A stretch of 62,953 bases of DNA from Gemmatimonadaceae bacterium (GTDB lineage Bacteria; Gemmatimonadota; Gemmatimonadetes; Gemmatimonadales; Gemmatimonadaceae): positions 1 through 62,953 of the forward strand of contig DASYSS010000014.1 in assembly GCA_036003045.1 (NCBI GenBank), in the 5' to 3' direction. The translations under genes were made by a program, and so were the position numbers. Below are positions 8,005-17,121 of the stretch, one piece after another (the first letter of the stretch is position 1; the number at the start of each line of letters is the position of its first letter). The notes below the pieces were generated by a model. That model saw only the letters and a program-made list of their open reading frames with translations. It did not search any database and was not told the origin of the DNA.

Positions 8005-9213
8005 CTACGGCTTGGGCGGCGGGTCGAGGCGTATGAAGCGCCCGGCATCGATCGAGCCGTTCCGCACGGTGTAGAGCGTGATGCCCGATGGTGCGATCAA
8101 ATCATCGCCCCCGTTTGCGCCGACGACGGCGGCGGCCTGCTCGAAACGGGTCGGCACTCCCTCCGTCTGGAAGACCAGCTTCTCCGCGGCGTGCATATGT
8201 CCGCCGAGCGCGAGCACCCAAGGGTGTCCGCGCATCGCGCTCATGACCTCCAAGACGTTCGCCACGGTGTGACGATCCGTGGTCTTACCGTCGACCCGCC
8301 TGAGCGATGAGACGAGCGCCATGTCCGCGAATCCCGCCAACAACTCCCACGCCGACACCATCGGAATGTGATTGAACGTCACGATCGGCACGCCCGGCGA
8401 AACCGTCGCCAGATCGCGCCGCAGCCAGGCGAGCTGCAGGCTGTCGACGCGGCCGTAATACGCCGAATCGTCCGCCATCAGCGTGTTGAGCCCCACGAAG
8501 TGCACGCCGCCATAGGTGAAGGAGTAGTAATCCGGACCGCGGTACAGTCGATACATCGCTCGGTCATACAGCGGATGCGTCTCGGCCACGTGCGACCGGC
8601 TGCGGATGATGCCGAAATGGTCGTGATTCCCCGGCACGGTCCACAGCGGCTTCGCGAACCCGCGGGTCTCTGCGTCGAAGAGCTCGAAGTACGACCGGGC
8701 CATGGGCTCCTGCTGGCTCATCGCGTCGCGGATCAGATCACCGGTGACGATGGTGAAGTCGGGTCGTAGCGAATCGACGAGCTGGCGGAAGCGCCGCGTG
8801 CGGCCGACGTTGTTCGGCTCGATGTGAGGATCGGACGCGTGAACGAAGCTGAAGGTGCGCGGCGCCGGCGCCGGCTGCAGCGCGAACATCAGTTGAGAAT
8901 CCGCCGGAGCCGGCGCGCGCCAGAAGGAGCCGACGCTGCGGTATCCGTTTGGAACGGCAACGAAGATGATCCCGGTCGGACCTCGCTCGATCCGCGCGAC
9001 GCCTGAGGCGGCCGTTGTTGCGACATCCCGCTGATTGGAGATCACGACTCCCGGGATCGGACGATCGCCGGCGTCGCGCGCGCCGTTGCCGTTCCGGTCG
9101 ACGAACACGGTCACGCTCAGGGTTCCCTGAGCAGCGAGTGTCGCCGGTAACAACAGGGGAAGAAAAGCAGGAACGAATCGGCTCATCGGTATTCGTCGTG
9201 AAGTCGTGGCCAT
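8005..9213 (-). CDS. Secreted calcineurin-like metallophosphoesterase
   Basis: About 402 residues from the ATG at 9213; a second in-frame ATG at 9186 gives the same signal peptide (FLPLLLPATLAAQG). After the signal comes a short beta domain with VFVDRNGNGARDAGD, typical of SdrD-B/prealbumin-like modules. The phosphoesterase core follows with the five metal-binding motifs: ASDPHIE, VTGDLI, GNHDH, FNHIP, and GGHMHA near the end. The enzyme should bind two metal ions and cleave a phosphoester outside the cytoplasm; the substrate is unknown. The domain order resembles the CpsB/CapC-unrelated calcineurin-like phosphoesterases with an N-terminal beta domain. The gene stands alone. Confidence 0.88.
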   Translation of the reverse strand: MATTSRRIPMSRFVPAFLPLLLPATLAAQGTLSVTVFVDRNGNGARDAGDRPIPGVVISNQRDVATTAASGVARIERGPTGIIFVAVPNGYRSVGSFWRAPAPADSQLMFALQPAPAPRTFSFVHASDPHIEPNNVGRTRRFRQLVDSLRPDFTIVTGDLIRDAMSQQEPMARSYFELFDAETRGFAKPLWTVPGNHDHFGIIRSRSHVAETHPLYDRAMYRLYRGPDYYSFTYGGVHFVGLNTLMADDSAYYGRVDSLQLAWLRRDLATVSPGVPIVTFNHIPMVSAWELLAGFADMALVSSLRRVDGKTTDRHTVANVLEVMSAMRGHPWVLALGGHMHAAEKLVFQTEGVPTRFEQAAAVVGANGGDDLIAPSGITLYTVRNGSIDAGRFIRLDPPPKP

Positions 9214-9540
9214 GTTTGCCGGTCGCGGTACAGATGCGACCGAGACTGACGCGCCGTATACAGAACCCCAGAAAGGCCCAAAACTCAACGCTGTTCGCCA
9301 ATCCTTACCGATGCTTGACCACCAACCGGACGCTCTCAATACGCGCGGGGACATGACTTATGGATTCATCGGCCGCAAAGCTGAGGCATCCGTGGCCAAA
9401 AGCGACGGCGCGGTCCGCTATGATCGTGACGGCGCGACAAACGCCGGAGTCCTAGTCGCAGAGGCTGTCACGGCTCCGATCGCGGCGCGCGGCGCAGTGC
9501 TTGCGGCCACCTTGATCTCCGACCTTCGATGGAGGCTGGC

Positions 9541-10107
9541 ATGCGAAAGGTCAGTTTGGCTGCGGCGTTGATGATCGCATCGTTGACGCACGTCGTCGTG
9601 TCGCAGAACATACCCGTGACGATTCGAGAGGCCGAAGCCCAAGGGGCTGACTTCGCGCACGATGCTCCGCAGGTGGTCCAGCAATCCTATTTCACCGATT
9701 CCCGGTTCGGCGGAACCGCCGAACGACGCTGCGTGGTCGCGGCGTCGTACACCGCGTACACCTCGGCCCCGAACGGCTCCTTGCGCTCAGGTGACTTTAT
9801 CGTTCGCGGAGGGTTTCTCGACGCGTCATGGGGCGGGTTTCACGCGGTCAAAGGGTACAAAGTCCTCTGGCTCCCGCTACACGGCTCTTCGTCACAGAAA
9901 CCTCCGCTTGTCGTTCGGGCGGCTCGCATCGGCAGCCCGGCTGATTCGGTCCGTTTTCGCATAGACGGCTTGGCAAAGGGTACTGGACCGTCGGTGCCGT
10001 TGTACGGCTATCCGAGTGAGGTATCCTTTCCGAGCGCGGGCCAATGGGTCATCGTCGCGACAGCAGGGAACGATTGGGGTTGCTTTGTGCTCGACGTAGC
10101 CCCATGA
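9541..10107 (+). CDS. Secreted hypothetical protein
   Basis: A 188-residue protein. I chose the ATG at 9541 because GGAGG lies six to ten bases in front of it; an ATG twelve bases earlier would put that ribosome-binding site inside the coding region. A signal peptide (SLAAALMIASLTHVVVS) starts the chain. The rest is globular with many aromatic residues and two Cys (ERRCVVA and WGCFVLD) that could pair outside the cytoplasm. I recognise no family. Confidence 0.7.
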   Translation: MRKVSLAAALMIASLTHVVVSQNIPVTIREAEAQGADFAHDAPQVVQQSYFTDSRFGGTAERRCVVAASYTAYTSAPNGSLRSGDFIVRGGFLDASWGGFHAVKGYKVLWLPLHGSSSQKPPLVVRAARIGSPADSVRFRIDGLAKGTGPSVPLYGYPSEVSFPSAGQWVIVATAGNDWGCFVLDVAP

Positions 10108-10228
10108 GAAATGGCAACTAGCTGAGGCGTCGCCTTGCCGTTGCCCAAGGGATGTCGGGCCCAGTGCCGAGGAGTTGATTGGACATGGTGCTCGTCTGTG
10201 TTACACGCGTCTCTGTGGCGATGGCGAG

Positions 10229-12952
10229 CTAGTCCGTTCTCAACGCGACGAGAGGATCGATCCGCGCCGCCCGCCGGGCGGGCCAGTAGCACGCGAGAAC
10301 GGCGACCGCGCCAAAGAGCGCGCAGACTGCGCCGTACGAGAGTGGATCGACGGACGACACTCCGAAGAGCATGGTCCTAATCACCCGAGCCAGCGCGATC
10401 GCGAGAACGACACCGGCGATGAGGCCATACGCGACGAAGCGCACGCTGTCGACCATGATCATGCGCACCGCGTCGCCCGACGTCGCGCCGAACGCAATGC
10501 GGATTCCGATCTCGCGAGTACGCTGTTCGACGCCGAACGCGATCACGCCGTAGATGCCGACGATCGCCAGGCCGAGCGCGGCGGCAGCGAGCGCGACGAT
10601 GAGACCACCGAAGACGCGCGTGACGAGAAGCGCTTCACCTTGTAGGCTCGCCAGCGTCGAGAATGTGGACAGGATCACGTTTGGGTCTTCGCTCCGCACG
10701 AGCGAGACGGCCTGCGAGCGGAGAGGCGCGACGTCGCCGCGGCCCGTGAGAATCAGTTCCGGCGTGTAGGTGAGTCCCTGTCGCGTCGATACGTATGGCG
10801 TAAGCAGCGGCGCATCGGTGAACCCTCGGCTACCGCCCCGCATTCTGCGAACGTCGTCGACGACTCCGATGATCGTGAGCTTGTCTCCCGTCGCGCCGAC
10901 TTGGATCGTGTGCCCGAGTGGATTGCTCGTCGGCCACAGTGCGAGAGCCAGCCGCGCGCTGATCACCGTCACGGGTGTGGAGGCCGGGCCATCGTCGGCG
11001 CCGAACGAACGTCCCCTCCGCAGGCGGAGATTCAGCATCGGGAAGTAGGCGTCGCTGACGACCTCGACTCCTTGATAGTCGAACGAGCGAAGCGCATGAA
11101 CCGTATCACCGTCGGGGATGAGTCGGCCGTCGAAGCGCCGCACCGCGGGGACTGATGCTCCAGAATGCCTGCTCAAGGTCGAGTCGGTCGTGGACCGAAG
11201 CCTGGCAAAGGGGCCGTGCAGGGCAACCGCGGTGACGCCGGGGATTGCCGCCGTTCTCTCCGCGACGCGCTGTGCGAACTCGATGAGTTGGTTCAAGTCT
11301 GAGTACCGAACGCGATCGACGAGCGGCGTTAGAACGGCGATTTTGTCGGCCGGATAGCCAAGGTCGACTGCCACGATCCGCCGATAGGAGCGCACGATGA
11401 GTGCGGCGCTCACGAAGAGCGCCGCCGCGAGCGCCAACTGCACGACGAGTCCGCGCCTGCTCGCGCGGGCAATCCCGCTCGGCGCCGCGCCACCGTCTCC
11501 CCCACGCTTGAGCGCACGCGCGAGATCGAACCGCGATCCTTCGAGGGCTGGAGTCAATCCGACCGTGACGGTGACGAGCACCGTGACGGCGACTACGAAT
11601 AGGAGAACGTTGGCGTCGAGCGACACATGGAACCACGAGGGAAACCCCTGTGTCGGGATAAAGTGAAGACCGAGTCGCACCAGCGCCGCAGACGCTGCTG
11701 TCCCGAGTCCCGCCGCAATCGCGCCGATGAGCAAGGTCTCAGCGAGTGTCTGACGCACGAGCCGCCAGCGGCCTGCCCCGAGCGATGCGCGAACGGCCAT
11801 CTCGCCTCGCCGCTCCGCTGCTCGGGCGAGAAATAGATTGGCGACGTTGGCGCAGGCAATCAGGAGGACCAGCAAGCCGGTACCGAGGAACGCGCCGGGC
11901 ATTGGCAACGCCTGTCGCGCCCGTCGATCGAGCATCTCGTTCTGCACGTCCAACTGGGCATGGCCGAACACCGTTGCGTCGACATCGCGAAGGCGCCTGC
12001 CGATCTCACGTACTTCACTACGCGCCGACGCCCGGTCGACGCTGGGGCGCAACTTGGCGAGCACTGTGTAGTCGCGCTCGTGGCTCGACGCCGTGTCGAG
12101 GCTCCGCCCCATTCCGGTGATCGCGTCGGTCTGACGAGGAAACCGGAAACCGGGCGGCAATACCCCAACGATCGCGAGCGAGCGGCCATCGATTGACAAC
12201 CGCTGCTCTACAACCGACGGATCGCCGCCGTACGCGTCTCGCCATAGTTGATCGCTGATCATTACCGCGGACGCACCTGCGTCGATTTCTTCCGGCGTTA
12301 GCAACCGGCCGACTTGAGGTCGAAGGTCGAAGAGTGGAATGAAGGCTGTGTCGGTGCGCAGGATTTCGACCGGCCGGGGTTCAGTCCCGATTGACGCCAC
12401 TCCGAACGCATCCCGGTACGACGAGACCCGCTCGAACGAGCGCGACGAACGCTGAATGAGTCGAACCGCGTCCGCAGATACCGCGCTGAAAGAAAACGGC
12501 TCACCCTGTCGCACTTCGTTCAGGGCGACGATGCGGTTCGCGTCCTTATATGGAAGCGGGGCAAAGTAGACGGCGTCGAGGAAGCTGAAGATGGTCGTGA
12601 CAGCCGCTATACCGACGACGAGCGTCACGAGCGCGGTAAAGACGAAGCCGGGCGCCCGCTTGAACGAGCGCACCGCGAATCGGAAGTCCGAAGTCCAATC
12701 CCGGAACAATTGTCGCATCTCGACCCTCCGGACGATTCGAGTATCGATCGCAGCCAAATCGCGCCTCACCGATTCCAAATCGCCGAAGCGCGCGCGCGCC
12801 GCCGCGATGGCGTCAGCTCGAGGCATTCCAGACGCTTCGAACTCGGAGACGCGGTTGGCGAAGTGAAACTGCAACTCGTCATCGAGGTCGCCCGCGAGAT
12901 CGCGCCGCCAGAAGCGTAGATACCGCCGCCACTTCGGGTCGCCCTGCGTCAT
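10229..12952 (-). CDS. MacB/ADOP-type ABC transporter permease
   Basis: A 907-residue protein starting at the ATG at 12952, which overlaps the stop of a truncated padR gene (ATGA). The first 80 residues are the permease prefix domain that marks the ADOP family (RRYLRFWRRDL, DELQFHFANR, ARARFGD). Two MacB-like units follow, each a periplasmic domain plus FtsX-type membrane helices, with RTREIGIRIAFGAT and ARRAARIDPLVALRTD at the end. ADOP permeases usually work with a separate MacB-like ATPase on efflux or envelope export; no ATPase gene is present here. The padR neighbour is typical of this family, and the operator at 13135-13155 suggests PadR repression. Confidence 0.92.
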   Translation of the reverse strand: MTQGDPKWRRYLRFWRRDLAGDLDDELQFHFANRVSEFEASGMPRADAIAAARARFGDLESVRRDLAAIDTRIVRRVEMRQLFRDWTSDFRFAVRSFKRAPGFVFTALVTLVVGIAAVTTIFSFLDAVYFAPLPYKDANRIVALNEVRQGEPFSFSAVSADAVRLIQRSSRSFERVSSYRDAFGVASIGTEPRPVEILRTDTAFIPLFDLRPQVGRLLTPEEIDAGASAVMISDQLWRDAYGGDPSVVEQRLSIDGRSLAIVGVLPPGFRFPRQTDAITGMGRSLDTASSHERDYTVLAKLRPSVDRASARSEVREIGRRLRDVDATVFGHAQLDVQNEMLDRRARQALPMPGAFLGTGLLVLLIACANVANLFLARAAERRGEMAVRASLGAGRWRLVRQTLAETLLIGAIAAGLGTAASAALVRLGLHFIPTQGFPSWFHVSLDANVLLFVVAVTVLVTVTVGLTPALEGSRFDLARALKRGGDGGAAPSGIARASRRGLVVQLALAAALFVSAALIVRSYRRIVAVDLGYPADKIAVLTPLVDRVRYSDLNQLIEFAQRVAERTAAIPGVTAVALHGPFARLRSTTDSTLSRHSGASVPAVRRFDGRLIPDGDTVHALRSFDYQGVEVVSDAYFPMLNLRLRRGRSFGADDGPASTPVTVISARLALALWPTSNPLGHTIQVGATGDKLTIIGVVDDVRRMRGGSRGFTDAPLLTPYVSTRQGLTYTPELILTGRGDVAPLRSQAVSLVRSEDPNVILSTFSTLASLQGEALLVTRVFGGLIVALAAAALGLAIVGIYGVIAFGVEQRTREIGIRIAFGATSGDAVRMIMVDSVRFVAYGLIAGVVLAIALARVIRTMLFGVSSVDPLSYGAVCALFGAVAVLACYWPARRAARIDPLVALRTD

Positions 12953-13119
12953 GCCGGCTCCGTCGTTGCTCGCATTACCCGTCCGACCGCCGCCACGTAG
13001 TCCGCCCAGCCATCTTGTTCGGCGACGAGCTGCTTCCTGCCCACAGGTGTCAGGCGGTAGAACCTCGCGCGCGGCGACCCGTGTGCGTGGATCAGTCCAT
13101 CGAGCGTTCCAGGAATTGG
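12949..13119 (-). pseudogene. Truncated PadR-family regulator
   Basis: The minus-strand frame just upstream of the permease reads GLIHAHGSPRARFYRLTPVG and continues to GRKQLVAEQ, the winged-helix wing and last helix of PadR repressors. It ends at a TGA overlapping the permease ATG. Upstream only PIPGTLD remains before a TAG, which resembles the conserved PadR N-terminus (PGTLD) joined straight to the C-terminal part. About 50 central residues carrying the recognition helix are therefore missing and no start codon is left. The permease has probably lost its local repressor. Confidence 0.6.
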
Positions 13120-13131
13120 CTACAGGTCGCG

Positions 13132-13160
13132 ACGATACCACAACTATTGAGGTATGTCAA
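13132..13160 (-). promoter_or_regulatory. Promoter with overlapping PadR-type operator
   Basis: On the minus strand TTGACA (13160-13155) and TATCGT (13137-13132) are separated by 17 bases, a good sigma-70 promoter pointing at the padR remnant and permease. The spacer and -10 carry ATACCTCAA-TAG-TTGTGGTAT (13135-13155), a palindrome with eight of nine matched positions per arm. Its placement would block polymerase, as expected for a PadR operator. Confidence 0.6.
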
Positions 13161-13351
13161 CGAACGGTAGGCTGGCAGTGGGGTGTTGCACCGCAATGAT
13201 TGCGGTCCTGGCGACGGCGTCGAGTTGCGAAGCGCCCGCGGACAAGAGCATCGGCCCGCCATCAGATACTTCACGCTCGCCGTCGTCGAGCCCGCGTATT
13301 CCTCTCGCGATCGGTCATCACTCGTCGAGTATTTCCTCGACACGAGACTGA
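13154..13351 (+). CDS. Small putative lipoprotein, perhaps frameshifted
   Basis: A 65-residue frame that begins with a signal-like stretch (CCTAMIAVLATASSCEAP) containing a lipobox-like TASSC. After about residue 35 it becomes Ser/Pro-rich, whereas the neighbouring frame gives more protein-like sequence (RYFTLAVVEPAYSSRD). A one-base frameshift near 13260 is possible. It is divergent from the permease and starts inside that promoter. Whether it is expressed is uncertain. Confidence 0.35.
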   Translation: MSTNGRLAVGCCTAMIAVLATASSCEAPADKSIGPPSDTSRSPSSSPRIPLAIGHHSSSISSTRD

Positions 13352-13388
13352 ACGTCTCGCCTTGCCTGGGCCGCCCACGACCTCCGCC

Positions 13389-15362
13389 CTATTTCTTCGT
13401 CGTAAACCGAAACGGCACGCTCACCCACGAGGCAACCGGCTTCGATTCCGGTGCGTGCGTGCGGGCCGGCTCGAACCGGAAGCGGGGCAGAATCTCGCGC
13501 ACGGCAGCCGTGAACAGCTCGTGATCCGATTGCTCCACGATCATGCTCGCGACATCGACGCTCCCGAACTCGTTCACCATGAAGCGCACGACGACCTGTC
13601 CATCGCGGCGTCCCGAGCGCAGCAGCGGCTCCGGGAAGCGCGGCTCGGGCACGCGCCCGATGATCTTGGGAGGGCTGACCGCGATATTGACGTCCGCCGG
13701 CGCGGGAGGTGAGACTCTCTCCGCCGTTCCAGCCCGATCGGTGTCGGCCGCTCGCTGCCGCTCCGTTGCCGGACGCGCGATCGAGTCGACGCTCTGCGCC
13801 GCCGGGATGTTCGGAACGGTGATGGGCGGGACGTTGATGGGTGCCAGGTGAACGGCGACACGGGGCAGGCGGAGCGGAGCGCTCTCCGGCGCTGTTTGCT
13901 GCTCCGGCTTGACCACGGGAGCGGTGGGCGCGGGCGCGCTGGCGGAGGGGACCGACTCCGTACGCGTGGCGACCACGGCGGCCGCCGCCGCGCCGGTTGC
14001 GGCGGATCCGGTCTTCGTCGCCGGGGCCCGCACGACAGGGGCGACGACTGCGGTGGTGCGCTGCGCAGCGCTCGTCTTCGTGGAAACGGGGTCGCTGCCG
14101 CCGCTGGCGCCCGGGCGCGACAGTAGCAGCCCCGCCATCGCGATCGCGACCGCGGCCACTCCAACGGACGAATACAATACCGTTCGTTTCTTGCGCGCCG
14201 ACTCGGGCGATTCGGCTTGGACCGGTGCGGCTGGTCGCCAGCCGGAAGCCGCGGCATCGTCACTCGCGACATCACTGTGCGCGACTCCCGCGAGCACGGC
14301 ATCGCGATGCTGCACGCCCCCCACCGATTCGCGACCGGCGAGGCTCCCTGAGGGACCAGCGCTCGCGGGTGGGGAGATGATGATCTGGGAAGCAGACGGC
14401 GTCTGTATCGAAGATGCCATCAACGAGGCGGCGGCCACCGCAGCGGTGACCGCCGGCGTCTTCGCACGTTCGCGCGAAAGCGCGACTGGGCGAAGCGGTC
14501 GCAGCTTGGGCGCACCGAGGAATTCCGGCTTCTTCGAATTGGTCGATGATGGCACCTCCGTCGATGGCGTATCGCCGGCGGGGTACAGCGCTCGCTTGAG
14601 CGAGGCTATCGCAGCCTCGGCGGCCTGCCCGACGGAAACCGACGCCGTGTCGGCCGCGACGGCGGCCTGCAGTTCCAGCTCGGTCACGCGCGACCGCGCG
14701 GCTTGCACGGTTGCATGGCCAGGACCCAACACCAACTCGCGTGTTGCCAGACCGCGGCGAAGCAGCGCCAACGCTTCGGCGAAGTTCCCGCGCGCCGCGC
14801 ACGTTTCGGAGAGATGCTCCAAGGTCACGACGATGACCATGTGATTCGGCTCGAGCACCGTCTCTCGAATACGCAACGCATCTCTGAACAGTGCTTCCGC
14901 CGAGGCGTCATCGCCGAGTTTGCGTTTCACAACGGCGAGGCCGGCGAGCGCGGTGGCGACATCGGCATTCTCCTCGCCCGCGCCGCGTGCGATCGCGAGC
15001 AAGCGCTGGAGGACGTCCTCTGCGCGCGCGTGTTGCGAGCGATGAATGTGCAGCCGGCCCAACTCGCTGAGCAGCGGCGCGAGTGCGGCGTCTTCCCGGC
15101 CGAAGAGTCTTTCGCTGATGACGAGCGCTTCGGTGAGGAGCGGCTCCGCTTCGGCTTCCCCTGCCCGGCCGAACTTCCGCGACAGCTTTCCGAGCTGGAA
15201 GAGGGCGATGGCGAGCTCCCGCCGAAGGCTGGGATCGCTGCGGGCCGCGACTATCGCCGAGTGAAGGCGTTCGGCGGCGGCGGGCTCGTCCCCTTCGGTC
15301 AACGCAATGCGCGCCGCATCGAACCGTTGGGTAAACAACGCTTTAGCGTCAGCCATGTGCAT
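13389..15362 (-). CDS. TPR-transmembrane-TonB-C fusion protein
   Basis: About 657 residues from the ATG at 15362 (another ATG is two codons on). There is no signal peptide. Residues 1-210 form tetratricopeptide-like repeats of the NB-ARC/kinesin-light-chain style (ALVISERLFGREDAAL, ALFRDALRIRETVLEPNH). A Pro/Ala/Ser linker leads to one transmembrane helix around 395-415 (SSVGVAAVAIAMAGLLL). The outer part is Pro/Thr/Ala-rich, like the TonB periplasmic spacer, and ends in a TonB C-terminal domain (EPRFPEPLLRSGRRDGQVVVRF, VVRFMVNEFG). The topology is a cytoplasmic TPR platform joined to a periplasmic TonB-like tip. It may energise or couple an outer-membrane receptor, but ExbB/ExbD genes are not nearby. 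Confidence 0.8.
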   Translation of the reverse strand: MHMADAKALFTQRFDAARIALTEGDEPAAAERLHSAIVAARSDPSLRRELAIALFQLGKLSRKFGRAGEAEAEPLLTEALVISERLFGREDAALAPLLSELGRLHIHRSQHARAEDVLQRLLAIARGAGEENADVATALAGLAVVKRKLGDDASAEALFRDALRIRETVLEPNHMVIVVTLEHLSETCAARGNFAEALALLRRGLATRELVLGPGHATVQAARSRVTELELQAAVAADTASVSVGQAAEAAIASLKRALYPAGDTPSTEVPSSTNSKKPEFLGAPKLRPLRPVALSRERAKTPAVTAAVAAASLMASSIQTPSASQIIISPPASAGPSGSLAGRESVGGVQHRDAVLAGVAHSDVASDDAAASGWRPAAPVQAESPESARKKRTVLYSSVGVAAVAIAMAGLLLSRPGASGGSDPVSTKTSAAQRTTAVVAPVVRAPATKTGSAATGAAAAAVVATRTESVPSASAPAPTAPVVKPEQQTAPESAPLRLPRVAVHLAPINVPPITVPNIPAAQSVDSIARPATERQRAADTDRAGTAERVSPPAPADVNIAVSPPKIIGRVPEPRFPEPLLRSGRRDGQVVVRFMVNEFGSVDVASMIVEQSDHELFTAAVREILPRFRFEPARTHAPESKPVASWVSVPFRFTTKK

Positions 15363-15765
15363 ACCGTTTCCGAAGTGCCTCGTCCCGACGATCGGGCGCT
15401 GCGAAGATAACGTCCGCACTTAGGAGTTTCGGCCAGTCGCGGCCCGAGTAAAGTCCCGTGAAATGGGAAGGCCCTCCGGGGCTCGACTCTACGAGAGGCC
15501 GGCCCCCGAGGTCGGGTGCGCACTCGAGTAGGCCGCCGCCTTTCCGTCCTCAGCCTCTCGAGCCGCCACCTCGGTCTCCTCGGCACTCGGATTACCCTGA
15601 ATCGCATACCGGACTAATGAGCAAGCTCGGCAGTTCGCTTGGCGTCGGATTGGGAGCCTCATGACCAATACGAGGTATCAAGGTGGCACACTAGAATCCT
15701 CCGATACCGCGTTCGGTACGTTGGCGCGGCGCAACCACCGCCCCGTCTGAGTCGTCTGGCGTTCG
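15363..15765. other. Non-coding stretch of about 400 bases
   Basis: It separates two divergent genes. I see a TAGAAT element at 15692-15697 that could be a -10 box for the hydrolase gene, flanked by GGTATC (15674-15679) and GATACC (15703-15708), but no convincing -35. Open frames here are shadows. Confidence 0.3.
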
Positions 15766-17040
15766 ATGCTTCTTTCGGTCCGTTTCTTCGCTGTCGCCTC
15801 ACTTCTTTTCGGTTCAGCTGCGCCCGTCCCCAGCGCCGTCGCGGGTGCGCGAACTGGTCCGCCGCCGGGAGAGAGACGCTCGCCCTTGCCTCGGGTGGCG
15901 CCGGAGTCGGTGGGAATGTCCGCGTCGCGACTGGCGATGATCGACGATGTCGTGCTCAGCGGCGTTCGTGCTGGCGGCTTCCCCGGCGCCGCGGTGATCG
16001 TCGCGAGACACGGCGGCGTCGTCTGGGAGCGCGGCTATGGCACGCTCGACTGGCAATCGGGTGTTGCGGTCGATGCCGAGCGGACGATGTATGACCTTGC
16101 ATCGCTCACGAAAGTCGTCGCCACGACCGCCGCGGCGATGGTCCTCGTCGATCGCGGAAAGCTGCGACTCGATGACCGTGTGTCGCACTACCTGCCGGCG
16201 TTCAGCGGCGGAGGGAAGAATGAAATCACGATTCGCGACCTGCTGACCCATCGATCGGGCTTGCCGGCCGGACGTGATCTCCCGAAGAGCGGAGCCGGCT
16301 CCGAGTCGGCGCGGGAAGCTGTGCTGGCGACCAGCCTCGTTCGCGCGCCGGGCTCGGAATACGAGTATTCGGATCTCGGGATGGATGTCATGGGCTTCGT
16401 CGTCGAGCGTATCACGCACGAGCCGCTCGATCAGTTCGTTCAGCGCGCGGTCTACACTCCACTCGGCATGCGCTCGACGATGTTTCGGCCGGCGCCCTGG
16501 CTGCGCGGCCGCATCGCTCCCACGGAAACCACTGTTGCGCGCGGCGAAGTGCACGACCCCACCGCGCGCGCACTGGGCGGTGTGGCGGGCAACGCGGGGC
16601 TGTTTTCGACGGCGAGTGACCTCGCGGTGTTCGCTCAGCTCATGCTCGATGGAGGCGTCGCGGGGAGCACACGACTCTTCGCCGACAGCACCGTTCGCGA
16701 GTTCACCAAGCCTGGTCCTGGATGGCGCGGGCTCGGATGGCAAACGTGTCCGGGAGATGGAAGCTGCGGTCAATATCTGTCGACGCGCGCGTTCGGCCAC
16801 ACCGGCTTCACCGGAACGTCGATGTGGGTCGATCCGGAGCGCGACCTCGTCGTGATCGTGCTGACCAACTGGATTCACGGACGAGCCTTCGGCGGTGTGG
16901 CCCCGGTCGGCGTCGTTCAAGACGTCCGCAGCGACATCGTCGACCTGGCGGCGCTCTCGATTACCGATGGCGGACCAGAACGCGCGTTGCCGTGGCGCCT
17001 GCGAAGCCAACTTCAGGCCGGGTGGACTGCCGGCCAGTAG
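15766..17040 (+). CDS. Secreted serine hydrolase, class C beta-lactamase family
   Basis: A 424-residue protein with an N-terminal signal peptide (FFAVASLLFGSAAPVPSAVA). The serine nucleophile lies in SLTK (the SxxK motif), a YSD takes the place of YxN, and HTG (GHTGFTG) stands where class C enzymes have KTG. DLLTHRSGLPAG and GMRSTMFRP are family hallmarks. Proteins of this type include penicillin-binding-protein-like peptidases and esterases, not only beta-lactamases, so the substrate is open. The next gene follows 81 bases later on the same strand and may be cotranscribed. Confidence 0.9.
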   Translation: MLLSVRFFAVASLLFGSAAPVPSAVAGARTGPPPGERRSPLPRVAPESVGMSASRLAMIDDVVLSGVRAGGFPGAAVIVARHGGVVWERGYGTLDWQSGVAVDAERTMYDLASLTKVVATTAAAMVLVDRGKLRLDDRVSHYLPAFSGGGKNEITIRDLLTHRSGLPAGRDLPKSGAGSESAREAVLATSLVRAPGSEYEYSDLGMDVMGFVVERITHEPLDQFVQRAVYTPLGMRSTMFRPAPWLRGRIAPTETTVARGEVHDPTARALGGVAGNAGLFSTASDLAVFAQLMLDGGVAGSTRLFADSTVREFTKPGPGWRGLGWQTCPGDGSCGQYLSTRAFGHTGFTGTSMWVDPERDLVVIVLTNWIHGRAFGGVAPVGVVQDVRSDIVDLAALSITDGGPERALPWRLRSQLQAGWTAGQ

Positions 17041-17121
17041 GGCCCCGGTAACTGGACACCGAAGTTCGCGCGCGCCATCGTCACCCGTCGTCAAGTCCTC
17101 TTCCCTCGCGACGGTCTCAGC

